Shown here: in pieces, positions 24,853-33,414 of the stretch
Layout: each line of letters begins with the position of its first letter
How positions within the stretch are numbered: position 1 is the first letter of the stretch
NCBI GenBank assembly: GCA_016711205.1
Contig: JADJTM010000002.1
Location: 1 to 64,000 of the forward strand
Direction: 5' to 3'
Length of the DNA stretch: 64,000 nucleotides
Origin: Micropruina sp.
GTDB lineage: Bacteria > Actinomycetota > Actinomycetes > Propionibacteriales > Propionibacteriaceae
Notes under the pieces: model-generated
Told to the model about the DNA's origin: nothing
Databases searched by the model: none
The model's input: only the letters and a program-made list of their open reading frames with translations
Program-made: the position numbers and the translations under genes

Positions 24853-25462
24853 GGGTGCCCGCCGGATCGCCCACCGATCGCCGGCCCTGGAACGCCCGGC
24901 CGAGCGTCACTTCGTCCGCGTACTCCAGATCGCCACCCACCGGCAGCCCGGACGCCAGCCGCGACACCGTCACACCCATCGGCAAAATCAGCCGCGAGAG
25001 GTACGTTGCGGTCGCTTCGCCTTCGAGGTTGGGGTCGGTGGCGAGGATCACCTCGGTGACGGTGCCGTCGCCGAGCCGGATCACGAGTTCGCGAATGTGC
25101 AGGTCGCCGGGGCCGACGTTGTCGATCGGTGAGATCGCGCCGCCCAGCACGTGGTAGAGGCCGCGAAACTCGTTGGTGCGTTCGATCGCCATCACGTCTT
25201 TGGATTCCTCGACCACACAGATGGCGGTCTGGTCACGACGCGGGTCGCGGCAGATGCGGCAGGTCTCGGATTCGGAGATGTTGAAGCACCGCTCGCAGAA
25301 GCGGACGTTCTCGGCCACGTGCCGCAACGAGTCGGCCAAGCGGTCCACGTCGGCCTTGTCGGCGGTCAGCAGGTGAAAGGCGATGCGCTGCGCGCCTTTG
25401 GGCCCGATGCCTGGCAGTCGGGCCAACTCGTCGATCAGGTCTTGGATGGGGCCTTCGAACAC
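24845..25462 (-). CDS. recR: Recombination protein RecR
   Basis: A 205-residue RecR: helix-hairpin-helix (LARLPGIGPKGAQRIAFHLL), a C4 zinc finger (C56, C59, C68, C71) and a Toprim domain (ICVVEESKDVMAIE, then ILATDPNLEGEATATYL). With RecF and RecO it loads RecA on gapped DNA. GTG 25462 gives the usual length; the frame is open to 25609 but that part overlaps ybaB. dnaX-ybaB-recR is a widely conserved gene order, which supports all three calls. Confidence 0.95.
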   Translation of the reverse strand: MFEGPIQDLIDELARLPGIGPKGAQRIAFHLLTADKADVDRLADSLRHVAENVRFCERCFNISESETCRICRDPRRDQTAICVVEESKDVMAIERTNEFRGLYHVLGGAISPIDNVGPGDLHIRELVIRLGDGTVTEVILATDPNLEGEATATYLSRLILPMGVTVSRLASGLPVGGDLEYADEVTLGRAFQGRRSVGDPAGTRG

Positions 25463-25473
25463 CTCGGGCCGGC

Positions 25474-25797
25474 CTACTGACCGGTGAGGCCGCCGAGATC
25501 CGGCAGCTGAGGCATGGTGGTCTCGGCCAGGATCGCGACCTTCTTGTTGGCGTCGCGCACTGCGGCGACGATCAGATCGCCCAGGGTGGACGGGTCGTCC
25601 TCGTCCCACGCCTCGGGCTTGATGTTCACCGCCAGCAGCTCACCGGCGCCGTTGACGGTGACCTGCACCAGGTCGCCGCCGGCCGAGCCGAGCACCTGCT
25701 TGGCGGCCAGCTCTTCCTGGGCGCGGGCCAGCTGCGACTGCATGGCCTGAGCCTGCGCCAGCAGCGCGTTCATGTCGAATCCCTGCTCGCCGAACAT
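25474..25797 (-). CDS. YbaB/EbfC-family nucleoid-associated protein
   Basis: A 107-residue DNA-binding protein: MNALLAQAQAMQSQLARAQEELA is the long helix, followed by the VTVNGAGELLAVNIKPEAWD strand region typical of the family. It forms dimers that bind DNA without strong sequence preference. It lies 43 bp after dnaX and 11 bp before recR. Confidence 0.92.
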   Translation of the reverse strand: MFGEQGFDMNALLAQAQAMQSQLARAQEELAAKQVLGSAGGDLVQVTVNGAGELLAVNIKPEAWDEDDPSTLGDLIVAAVRDANKKVAILAETTMPQLPDLGGLTGQ

Positions 25798-25840
25798 CAG
25801 TTCTCCAATCGATGGGGCACCGGATCAGCCTAGTGGTGCG

Positions 25841-28159
25841 TCAGTCTTCTTCGGCGATCAACTCGGCGCCGAGGTGCTTGGCCAGCAGCTCGTCGTGGTT
25901 GGCGGATTCTTCCGCGATCGACTGGTCGTCGCGGCTGGGCTCGTCTTCGGGCGGCGGCGGTTCGAGCTGGGTGCTGGTGGTGCGGATGTTCTGGCGCGCC
26001 TGCTCGGCGGCGGCCGGACGCTCGTTGCGGGCGAGCGGTGCTGGTCTCTCGGCCGGCCCGGGGGTGGCCGGCGGCGCGGGCTCGTCCGCGCCGGTGGAAT
26101 CGATCACCACCTGGATCGTCACCGGCGTGGCGGTGACCTGCAGGACGGACTCGCGCAGCACGTCTTCACTGCCGCCGCGGCCGAAGCTGTCGCGGGCGCC
26201 GGCGTTGTTCAGGCCGAGGCTGAGCACGCCGTCGACCACGTCGACCACGTGCGCGTGCTGGCTGAGCAGGATCCAGGTGAACCGGCGCCGGTTCTTGACC
26301 TCGTCGAGAATCTCGGGCCACAGCCGGCGGAAGTCGACCGTGGTGAGGGCACCGCCGCTGGGCGTCTGGGACGATGCCGCGGGTGCATCCGACGGCTGCG
26401 TGGGCGCCGCGGGGGTCGACCGGGCGGGCGCGGGGCTGCGCTGGGCCGCGACGGCGGGGGCGGGACGGGGGCCCTGCGCATCGTCGGACGGGGCACGTTC
26501 GCGCGGTTCGCCCGCACCAGCGGACGGGGGCTGCTGCCACGGATCGGGTGCGCTGCGGGCAGCGCCGGCGGATGCGGGTGCAGCGTCACGACCGACGGCA
26601 GCGGCGTCAGGCACCGGACGGGGACGCCCCGACTCGGGCGCCTCGGCGCCACCCACGGACGCGGTCTGGGCAGCCATCGACTCGGGCGCCGTCATCTGGA
26701 GCCGGCGCTCCAGCCGGTCGAGCCGGGCGTGCACCCCACGGTCGTTCGCATCGGCCGCGGGCAGCAGCACCCGGGCGCACATCAGCTCCAGGTGCAGCCG
26801 CGGTGCCGTCGTGCCGCGCATCTCGGTGAGGCCGACCGCGAGCACCTCGGCCGCGCGGGTCAGCTCGCCGGCACCCAGCGCGCCAGCCTGGGCGCGCAGG
26901 CGTTCGGCCTGGTCGGCGGCCACATCGACCAGACCGGTGCTGAGCGCGTCCGGGACGGCCGCGACGATGATCAGGTCGCGCAGCCGGCGCAGCAGGTCTT
27001 CAGCGAACCGGCGCGGATCCTGTCCAACCTCGAGCACCTTGTCGATGGCGGCGAACACGGCGTGGGCGTCGCCGGCCGCGAACGCGTCCACGATCTCGTC
27101 CAGCAGGGCATCGGGGGTGTAGCCGAGCAGGGCGGCCGCCTGGGTGTAGGTGACCCCGGCCTCGCCGGCGCCGCCGAGCAACTGGTCGAGCACCGACAGC
27201 GAGTCGCGGACGGAGCCGGCACCGGCCCGCACCACCAGCGGCAGGGCGGCGGCGTCGACCGAAACCCCTTCGGCCTTACACAGCGATCCCAGATACGCCG
27301 ACAGCGTCTTGGGCGGCACCAACCGGAACGGGTAGTGGTGGGTGCGCGACCGGATGGTGCCGATCACCTTCTCGGGTTCGGTGGTGGCGAAGATGAACTT
27401 GACGTGGGGCGGCGGCTCCTCGACCACCTTGAGCAGGGCGTTGAAGCCCTGCGTGGTGACCATGTGCGCCTCGTCGACGATGTAGATCTTGTAGCGGCTG
27501 CTGACCGGTGCGAAGAAGGCTCGCTCACGCAGGTCGCGGGCATCGTCCACACCGCCGTGGGAGGCGGCGTCGATCTCGATCACGTCGATGGAGCCTGTGC
27601 CGCCGCGGGCCAGGTCGCGGCACGACTGGCATTCGCCGCACGGCACCGGCGACGGGCCATTCGCGCAGTTCAGGGCGCGGGCCAGAATGCGGGCCGAGGT
27701 GGTCTTGCCGCAGCCGCGCGGGCCCGAAAACAGGTAGGCGTGGTTGACCCGGTTGTTGGTGAGTGCCCGCTGGAGCGGCTCGGTGACGTGCTCCTGGCCG
27801 ATCACGTCGGCGAAGGTGTCGGGACGGTAGCGCCGATAGAGGGCCAGTGGGGCTTCCGGACGACGCATGGCGGCCGCGTCGGGCTCGGGCCTGCGGCTGG
27901 CTGCCAGCGCTCGGGCCGCGGCATCGACCGGCGGTTCGTCGCTCGCCGGGTCGGTGGGCGACGAAGTGACGACCGAGGTACCGGCGTCGGCTGGCTCATC
28001 GTCAGGTGGCTCGTCGGAGGCAAGCGGCTCGTCGGCGACCGCGAACAGGTCGGGACCGTCCTGCTCGAACGGCTCGGGCTCGAACAGCTCCGGCGCCACG
28101 TCAGGTGCATCGAAGAGGGCGGACTCGTCGAGCAGGTCGTCGTCGCGCTCGTCGTCCAC
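25841..28159 (-). CDS. dnaX: DNA polymerase III subunits gamma and tau
   Basis: A 772-residue clamp-loader ATPase. From M98 on it has the normal DnaX start (LYRRYRPDTFADVIGQ), Walker A GPRGCGKTTSAR, a zinc site CGECQSC, Walker B YIVDEAHM and the SRC-like TIRSRTHHYPF. The middle (about 460-600) is Ala/Pro-rich linker and the C-terminus the tau region. The GTG at 28159 gives a 97-residue, extremely acidic N-terminal extension; it is supported by a TATGGT hexamer six bases upstream (leaderless start) and an open frame with GC-rich third positions. ATG 27868 (M98) is the alternative start. The frame open to 28258 would run into the SRP RNA gene. Confidence 0.92.
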   Translation of the reverse strand: MDDERDDDLLDESALFDAPDVAPELFEPEPFEQDGPDLFAVADEPLASDEPPDDEPADAGTSVVTSSPTDPASDEPPVDAAARALAASRRPEPDAAAMRRPEAPLALYRRYRPDTFADVIGQEHVTEPLQRALTNNRVNHAYLFSGPRGCGKTTSARILARALNCANGPSPVPCGECQSCRDLARGGTGSIDVIEIDAASHGGVDDARDLRERAFFAPVSSRYKIYIVDEAHMVTTQGFNALLKVVEEPPPHVKFIFATTEPEKVIGTIRSRTHHYPFRLVPPKTLSAYLGSLCKAEGVSVDAAALPLVVRAGAGSVRDSLSVLDQLLGGAGEAGVTYTQAAALLGYTPDALLDEIVDAFAAGDAHAVFAAIDKVLEVGQDPRRFAEDLLRRLRDLIIVAAVPDALSTGLVDVAADQAERLRAQAGALGAGELTRAAEVLAVGLTEMRGTTAPRLHLELMCARVLLPAADANDRGVHARLDRLERRLQMTAPESMAAQTASVGGAEAPESGRPRPVPDAAAVGRDAAPASAGAARSAPDPWQQPPSAGAGEPRERAPSDDAQGPRPAPAVAAQRSPAPARSTPAAPTQPSDAPAASSQTPSGGALTTVDFRRLWPEILDEVKNRRRFTWILLSQHAHVVDVVDGVLSLGLNNAGARDSFGRGGSEDVLRESVLQVTATPVTIQVVIDSTGADEPAPPATPGPAERPAPLARNERPAAAEQARQNIRTTSTQLEPPPPEDEPSRDDQSIAEESANHDELLAKHLGAELIAEED

Positions 28160-28165
28160 GGGTGA

Positions 28166-28171
28166 ACCATA
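28166..28171 (-). promoter_or_regulatory. Minus-10 element of a leaderless dnaX message
   Basis: TATGGT (reverse strand) ends six bases before GTG 28159, the same spacing as in five other genes here. Confidence 0.5.
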
Positions 28172-28231
28172 CGTGCTGGGCCCGACACTTTTCGACCGGA
28201 TCGGACGGTCGTCCCGCCGGGAACATGAAGG

Positions 28232-28317
28232 GGCCCCCGCGCACCCGGAAGAGCTCACTTACCCTTGCTGTCTTTCGACCCTGGGGGAGTTGGGCGAGGT
28301 ACCGCCGCGCGGGGACC
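28232..28317 (-). ncRNA. ffs: Signal recognition particle RNA (4.5S type)
   Basis: The transcript pairs GGTCCCCGCGC at its 5' end (28317 downward) with GCGCGGGGGCC at its 3' end. The tip has the universal SRP core CAGG-GTC-GAAA-GAC-AGCA followed by AGG: a GNRA tetraloop (GAAA) and the asymmetric loop that binds Ffh. It lies upstream of dnaX on the same strand, the usual actinobacterial position. Exact ends are uncertain by a few bases. Confidence 0.9.
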
Positions 28318-28433
28318 TTGGTGCAAGTGTAGGGGACGCCGGTGGGTGCGCTGCCCCGCTCTCGTCGCGCCGCCCGTCCGCAACGGCGTTGCCCGGTGAG
28401 CACGCCGCGCCCGCGGAAAACAAGGCGGCGACG

Positions 28434-29240
28434 TCAGCCCAGGTGAGCCGTGAAGCGTGAGTTGACCAGCACCGGGAGGGCGTCGCGCGCGGCTGCGACG
28501 CTCGCCACGTCAAGGTCGAGGTAGGCCAGTTCGGGCTCGGGGCCCAGTTCGAGCAGCGTCTCCCCCAGCGGGCCGGCCACGATCGAGTGCCCCACGCCGG
28601 TCGGTTTGCGGGCGCCGGCGGTCGAGTCGCCCGTGGGCGGCAGGGCCTGATCGACGGCCACCACGATGCTGGTCGAATCGAGCGCGCGGGCCGCGACCAG
28701 CGTCTGCCACTGCTCCACCTTGCGCTCCCCCGGCGCCCAAGACGACGGCACCACGATCACCCGCGCTCCCTGGTTGGCCAAGGCCTTGAACTGCTCGGGG
28801 AAGCGCAGGTCGTAGCAGGTGGCCAGGCCGACGCTGACCCCGTCAATCTCGACCAGGACGAGCTCGTCCCCCGGCTCGATCTGCTCGGATTCGCGGTAGC
28901 CGTAGGCATCGAACAGGTGCAGCTTGTCGTAGTGCGTCTCGATGCTAGGCCCGGTGACCAGCAGGGTGTTGCGCACCTTGCCCGACGAACCGGGGGTGAA
29001 CATGCCGACGATGACGGTGATGCCCGCCGCTGCCGCTGCCGCGCGGACGGCCGAGGCCCAGGGCCCGTCCAGAGCTTCGGCGGCCTCGGCGCGCGGACGG
29101 GCGAACGAGCAGATCATCGCTTCGGGGAAGACCACGAGGTGCGCACCGCCATCGGCGGCCAGCGCCAGCTGCTCGAGCACCACACCGAGGTTCTGGGACG
29201 GTTCGGTGGTGGCGGTGAACTGAGCCAGTGCGACGCGCAT
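28434..29240 (-). CDS. Nitrilase-superfamily amidohydrolase (Nit-like)
   Basis: A 268-residue carbon-nitrogen hydrolase with the full catalytic triad: E40 in VVFPEAM, K106 in HYDKLHLFD and C142 in ATCYDLRFPE. YDKLHLFDAYGYRES and the RFPEQFKALANQGA segment resemble the Nit1/Nit2 branch (omega-amidase or deaminated-glutathione amidase), so a metabolite-repair role is likely. There is no signal peptide. The gene stands alone between the SRP RNA and an RDD-family gene. Confidence 0.85.
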   Translation of the reverse strand: MRVALAQFTATTEPSQNLGVVLEQLALAADGGAHLVVFPEAMICSFARPRAEAAEALDGPWASAVRAAAAAAGITVIVGMFTPGSSGKVRNTLLVTGPSIETHYDKLHLFDAYGYRESEQIEPGDELVLVEIDGVSVGLATCYDLRFPEQFKALANQGARVIVVPSSWAPGERKVEQWQTLVAARALDSTSIVVAVDQALPPTGDSTAGARKPTGVGHSIVAGPLGETLLELGPEPELAYLDLDVASVAAARDALPVLVNSRFTAHLG

Positions 29241-29271
29241 GCAGTCAGCGTCTCACGCTCTGCCCGGCGAG

Positions 29272-29808
29272 TCAGGGGCCGAGCGCGACGACCCTTGTTC
29301 CGGCCAGCCGATCGTGCAGGGCGCGCCGTTCGGGGTCGCGGGCGGCCAGCGCGATCGTGGTGATCACCAGCATCACCGACGCCCCGTAGCAGGCCAGCGC
29401 GACCTGGAACTGATCGTCGAGGATGAAGCGGGAGACGGCGAAGTGGGCCAGCTGCCAGGGCACCAGCTTGATCGCGTTCCGCACGGCGATGGACGTGACG
29501 CGCGCCCGGCTCGGAGCTGTCTGCACGGCGAGCCGGCGCATCCGCTTGCCCAGGGTGCCCGCAGCCGGAGCGACCTCGGTGAGCGTGAGGTACAGCCCTG
29601 TCGGCAGCACGGTGAAACAGAAGGCGATGACGTCGGTGAGCAGCAGACCGGGCACGCTCGAACCGGCCACAAAGGGGGTGAGCACGAGGCCGAACCCGGT
29701 GACCAGCAGCAGCCACACGAGGATCACCAGCAGGTCGACCAGGCTCGCGACGATCCGGGCCGGCCACGGGGCGGGAAGCAAAGGCTGCGCCGGATCGTCC
29801 GCGATCAT
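29272..29808 (-). CDS. RDD-family membrane protein
   Basis: A 178-residue integral membrane protein with the RDD pattern: PARIVASLVDLLVILVWLLL opens the first helix with the Arg-Asp pair, GTLGKRMRRLAVQT follows helix 2, and RDPERRALHDRLAGTRVV closes the domain. About four to five helices are seen. Function is unknown; some members move ions. The start is uncertain: I chose ATG 29808 because the frame opening at 29919 overlaps the promoter and start of the divergent sigma factor gene. Confidence 0.72.
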   Translation of the reverse strand: MIADDPAQPLLPAPWPARIVASLVDLLVILVWLLLVTGFGLVLTPFVAGSSVPGLLLTDVIAFCFTVLPTGLYLTLTEVAPAAGTLGKRMRRLAVQTAPSRARVTSIAVRNAIKLVPWQLAHFAVSRFILDDQFQVALACYGASVMLVITTIALAARDPERRALHDRLAGTRVVALGP

Positions 29809-29898
29809 CCACTCAGTCAAGAGCTCCCCGGTCGGCTTGGCAACCCGGCCGCGTCGGATCTCGTAGAACAGAGTAGGAACAGCACGGAGAGGAACCCC

Positions 29899-30405
29899 AT
29901 GTTCGGACTGTCCACGCACGAGCGTGACGCCGAGTTCACCCGGTTCGCCCGGGACTCGGCGGCCACCCTCAAGCGGACGGCCTACCTACTCACCGGCGAT
30001 CGCGACCTGGCCGCCGATCTGGTGCAGGAGGCCCTGCTGCGCACCTATCTCGCCTGGCGCCGGGTCCGTTCCGGTGAGGCCACCGCGTATGCCCGGCGGG
30101 TGGTGGTCAACCTGAACATCGACCGTTGGCGCAAGCGCAGCCCCGTCCCCGCCGAGGTGCCGGAGAAGGCGGACCCGCACGATCCGGAAGGTCGTGTGGA
30201 CGATCACGACGAGGTGTTGCGGATGCTCGAAACGCTGCCGCCGCAACAGCGTCGGGTGATCGTGCTGCGCTACTACAACGACTTGTCCGAGGCCGATACG
30301 GCGGCATGTCTCGGGGTCAGCACGGGGGCCGTGAAGTCCGCGGCCTCGCGAGGGCTGGCCACACTGCGGGCGGCCTACGCCCCCGCCGAGGGGAGGAACC
30401 TGTGA
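29899..30405 (+). CDS. SigE-family RNA polymerase sigma factor (ECF type)
   Basis: A 168-residue sigma factor of the actinobacterial SigE family: region 2 (FTRFARDSAATLKRTAYLLT, DLVQEALLRTYLAW) and region 4 (LETLPPQQRRVIVLRYYNDL, then LGVSTGAVKSAASRGLATLR as the DNA-binding helices). It starts at ATG 29899 after GGAGAGGA. Its stop overlaps the next gene (TGATG), so the membrane protein that follows is its likely partner and regulator. Confidence 0.88.
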   Translation: MFGLSTHERDAEFTRFARDSAATLKRTAYLLTGDRDLAADLVQEALLRTYLAWRRVRSGEATAYARRVVVNLNIDRWRKRSPVPAEVPEKADPHDPEGRVDDHDEVLRMLETLPPQQRRVIVLRYYNDLSEADTAACLGVSTGAVKSAASRGLATLRAAYAPAEGRNL

Positions 30406-31463
30406 TGACCGAGCTCGAAAACCGCCTGCGCGCGGACCTGTCGCACGCGGCGTCCGAGGTGAACGACGACCTGGACGTGGCCGCGCTGCTCGATCGCGGC
30501 CACGAGCGGACGCGTGCCCGGACGCAACGCCGCACGGTGGGGGCCGTGGCCGCAGCCGTGGCCGTGGGCCTGGTCGCGTGGACGGGCTTCCTGCCCCGGA
30601 CCCAGAACGGGGTTCCGGACCCGGCGCAGACCCCGTCCGTCTCCGTGGGGACGACGGCGAGCGCGACCATCGACCTCAGTGGCATGGAGCCGGAGCCGGC
30701 GTACCGGTCCATCACCGTCGCCGTCGAGAACGGTGTCGGCACCTTCACCGGCAAAAAGGGCGGCTGGGCCGGCCCGTCCGCCACGCCCGGGGACACTCTC
30801 GCAACAGTCCGGCTGGGCGGCGAGACCGTGCGGGCTCAACGCGTCGACGAGCGCCTGACCGTCGGCCTGGTGGCGGATCGCGTCGAGTGGTTGGAGGCTT
30901 CGCTCGAGCAGGATCCTGGCGCGTGGTCGACGCCTTTCGAGGTGGTGGATGGCATGAACGTGACCGCGTTCGTGCTGTACACGGAGGCCGACAGCGACTC
31001 GCCGCTCGCGAACCTGACCTGGCGCTCGCTCGATGGGAGCGTGCGCAGCAGTGGGGGTGAGCAGGTGTCTACGGCCACGCTTGGCCTGACCAACGACACC
31101 TACACCGTCTACTACGTACCCGGCATCGAGCACGTGGGCTACTACTCCACCCTCGGAGGCAAAGGACAGTTCTCCAGCGAGATGCGCAAGGACTCGTCCG
31201 TGGTCAAGATCGACGCCAGCAGCACACGGCTCAAGAATGCAGTCGAGCACATCGCCGTCGGTGTGTTGCCGCCGGGGGCCAGCGATCCCAACGTCACCTT
31301 CAACATGCCTGGCGCGGAGCTGGCCGTGGGGCCGCTGCAACAAGACGGACGCGTGGCGTTCTTCGCCCGAATGGAGACCACGAAGGAGTGGTCCTCGACG
31401 CTGGTGAAGGCGGTCACCTACACGGCTGCGGACGGACGCAAGGTCAGCTATCGCAACGAGTAG
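30405..31463 (+). CDS. Single-pass membrane protein coupled to the sigma factor (putative anti-sigma)
   Basis: A 352-residue protein: a short cytoplasmic part (1-45) with LRADLSHAASEVNDDLDVAALLDRG, a pattern common in proteins encoded after SigE-type factors, one membrane helix (about 46-62, VGAVAAAVAVGLVAWTGFL) and a large extracytoplasmic region of unknown fold. No zinc HxxxCxxC anti-sigma motif is present. Overlap with the sigma gene implies coupled production, so a sensor or anti-sigma role is inferred, not shown. The ORF extends 5' of 30405 only as an out-of-frame overlap with the sigma gene. Confidence 0.7.
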   Translation: MTELENRLRADLSHAASEVNDDLDVAALLDRGHERTRARTQRRTVGAVAAAVAVGLVAWTGFLPRTQNGVPDPAQTPSVSVGTTASATIDLSGMEPEPAYRSITVAVENGVGTFTGKKGGWAGPSATPGDTLATVRLGGETVRAQRVDERLTVGLVADRVEWLEASLEQDPGAWSTPFEVVDGMNVTAFVLYTEADSDSPLANLTWRSLDGSVRSSGGEQVSTATLGLTNDTYTVYYVPGIEHVGYYSTLGGKGQFSSEMRKDSSVVKIDASSTRLKNAVEHIAVGVLPPGASDPNVTFNMPGAELAVGPLQQDGRVAFFARMETTKEWSSTLVKAVTYTAADGRKVSYRNE

Positions 31464-31532
31464 CAAGTGCCGGTACGGGCCTCCGGGCTCTCAGTTGGAG
31501 TTGCGCCCGGTGGAGCCGGTATCGTGCGTCGC

Positions 31533-31620
31533 GGAGGATTCGCCTAGAGGCCTATGGCGCTCGCTTGGAAAGCGGGTTGGGTTCACACCCTCACGAGTTC
31601 GAATCTCGTATCCTCCGCCA
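31533..31620 (+). tRNA. tRNA-Ser (anticodon GGA)
   Basis: Acceptor arms GGAGGAT and ATCCTCC pair; the anticodon loop TTGGAAA gives GGA (31567-31569) for UCC/UCU. A long variable arm typical of class II tRNA follows, then GAGTTCGAATCTC (T-arm). CCA is encoded at 31618-31620. The accessory region begins just downstream, and tRNA-Ser genes are common integration sites, but I found no repeat of its 3' end. Confidence 0.95.
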
Positions 31621-31731
31621 CCTGAAACCGGCTTTGACTAGGCTAAATGGCCTGTCAGGGCCGGTTCTGCTTTCGACTCGTTCCCTTAGCGGGTCCTTGG
31701 TGACCGCATTCAGGCCCACTGTGCGCGTGGA

Positions 31732-33003
31732 TCAGGGGCCGAGTAGTCCGAGCGGGACGACGCCGATGCCGTCGGGGCGTCGGTAGGCATTGGGGCCGGT
31801 GTTGACGATGATGGCGTCGAGGAGGTCGCTGCCCATGCGTTCAGCGATCCAGCGCAGGTGCCGGGCGTCGCGGTCGTCGATGCTGCTGGCCATCTTGACC
31901 TCGATCGCCAGGATGCGTCCGTCGTCGCGGATGGCGACGAGGTCGATCTCATGGTCCCCATTGCGCGTGCGAAGATGCGCGACGCGCGCTTCGGCCGCCT
32001 GCGCGGGAACCCGGATGCACATGGTGGCCAGCGACTCGAACAGATGTCCCAGCAGGGTTCCCGACTGAGGGCCGACCGGGCGACCCTCGCCGTCGAGGAG
32101 GGCCTCCCGGCGTAGTCCCAGGAGCCGGACGGCCAAGGCGGGATCGGCCAAGTGGTGTTTCGGGCTCTGGGCCAGGCGGGTGAGTGCGTTGCCGCCCGGG
32201 GTCCAGGCCTCCACGGGATCGAGAAGCCACAGGCTGGTCAGGACCTCCCGGTACGAGATGGACGTAGAACGGGCCGGCTTGTCCACATCCCCTGGAGTGG
32301 CGGCGTCGAGGATCTGCGAGTAGCTGGCGGTCGTGGCGCTGGCCGCAGCGTAGGAGCGTAGCCAGGCGAGCATCGCGGCTGGCTTGCGGACCGCGAGGCC
32401 CTGTTCAGGGACGTCGCGGTCCACCGCATTGTGCAGGTAGGAGTCGAGCTGGAAGCGCAAGGCTCGTCCGGTCAGGCCCCGCAGCGCCGGCAGGCCGGAC
32501 TCGATGATCTCATCGACATAGTCGGCCAGTCGCAGGGGGCAGGTGCCCGACAGCGGCTCGCGACCACCGGAGAGAAGGCCGGCCAGGCTGACCGTCGGTG
32601 TGCAGACGCCGCGCTCGATCAGTGTCATCGGCCGCATGCGCAACCTGCCGATCCGGCCAGCGCCTGAGTGCGCGGTGGCGCCTGGTGCGGGCGTGGCGCT
32701 TCCGGTCAGCAGGAACTGCCCCCCAGCGGCGTCTGCGTCTACGGCGCGACGCACGACGTCCCACACCTCCGGGACCTTCTGCCACTCGTCGATCAAGATG
32801 GGGCGCCCCCGGTCCAGCACCTGCTCCGGCTCCGCGGAGATGGACTCCCGAACAGCCTTCGAGTCCAGGCGCACGACGGCTCGGACGCGCTGCTCGGCCG
32901 TGGTCGTCTTGCCGACTCCCTTGGCCCCGTCGATCGCGATCGCGGCGATCTGCCCGAAGAGTTGGTCGAGCTCCTCATCCAGGACCCTGCGGACGTAAGG
33001 CAT
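31732..33003 (-). CDS. AAA-type ATPase with DUF4143 (putative nuclease-like C-terminus)
   Basis: A 423-residue protein of the ATP-binding DUF4143 type. Residues 1-150 are an AAA domain with the P-loop GAKGVGKTT (26-34), Walker B PILIDEWQ and a sensor-like FLLTGSATP. The C-terminus (about 330-410) has a PD-(D/E)XK-like core: HEIDLVAIRDDGRILAIEVK. These genes are scattered in accessory DNA; their function is unknown, with defence or mobile-element roles suspected. I chose ATG 33003 (MPYVRRVLDE, the usual start). It is the first gene after tRNA-Ser, on the opposite strand. Confidence 0.82.
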   Translation of the reverse strand: MPYVRRVLDEELDQLFGQIAAIAIDGAKGVGKTTTAEQRVRAVVRLDSKAVRESISAEPEQVLDRGRPILIDEWQKVPEVWDVVRRAVDADAAGGQFLLTGSATPAPGATAHSGAGRIGRLRMRPMTLIERGVCTPTVSLAGLLSGGREPLSGTCPLRLADYVDEIIESGLPALRGLTGRALRFQLDSYLHNAVDRDVPEQGLAVRKPAAMLAWLRSYAAASATTASYSQILDAATPGDVDKPARSTSISYREVLTSLWLLDPVEAWTPGGNALTRLAQSPKHHLADPALAVRLLGLRREALLDGEGRPVGPQSGTLLGHLFESLATMCIRVPAQAAEARVAHLRTRNGDHEIDLVAIRDDGRILAIEVKMASSIDDRDARHLRWIAERMGSDLLDAIIVNTGPNAYRRPDGIGVVPLGLLGP

Positions 33004-33414
33004 GAGCCCTACCCTACAACAAGCAGGGGATGAATCAGTCAATTAGCAGCAGCGAAACCGGTCGATACGCAGCGCGGGCGCGTGCATGCCGGAGGTGTGT
33101 GATGGTTGAGATTGGTCGAAAGCGGGGTATTCGATAGGCGACTGGCTACATGGTCTCGGGACGCCTGTCTGTGGGGTTTCGGGGAGTCGGTCGGGATTCG
33201 TTCGGTGGTGGGTGCCGGATCGTGAGGGTCGGTGGGCTTAAGGGGTGAGGAGACCCCGAACAAGGAGCCCACGATGGTCAGGCAGGGACTGAAACTGGAC
33301 GCGCGAAGGCGGGTGACCGAAGCGCTGTCGACCGTTCGGGTCTGGCACCGGGATCTTTCGGTTGATCGGATACTTCGATAGTCTATGCATAGATAACCGA
33401 TGCATGGAGTCACG
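33004..33414 (+). other. Gene-poor spacer with possible transposase remnant
   Basis: No real gene fills these 411 bp. ATG 33274 opens a 35-codon frame (MVRQGLKLDARRRVTEAL..WHRD) with a good AAGGAG at 33262-33267. The LDARRxVTxA and WHRD pieces recall the start of a family of actinobacterial transposases, which suggests an internally deleted remnant. Its ribosome-binding site lies in a hairpin (GTGGGCT 33232-33238 with AGCCCAC 33266-33272, inner GGGGT/ACCCC). The small frame could also be a true leader peptide for the PadR operon. Low confidence. Confidence 0.3.
33382..33393. promoter_or_regulatory. Palindromic operator candidate before padR-like gene
   Basis: TCTATGCATAGA is a perfect 12-bp palindrome 22 bp before the PadR start, followed by a second ATGCAT at 33400-33405. 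PadR proteins commonly repress their own promoter through AT-rich palindromes. Confidence 0.5.

Noticed and set aside
25772..28165. 797-codon plus-strand open frame
   Set aside because: It is the antisense shadow of dnaX in a GC-rich genome; it lacks any domain and the minus strand has a full DnaX.
31600..31731. attL-type direct repeat of the tRNA end
   Set aside because: I searched the visible accessory region for a second copy of the tRNA 3' end and found none.
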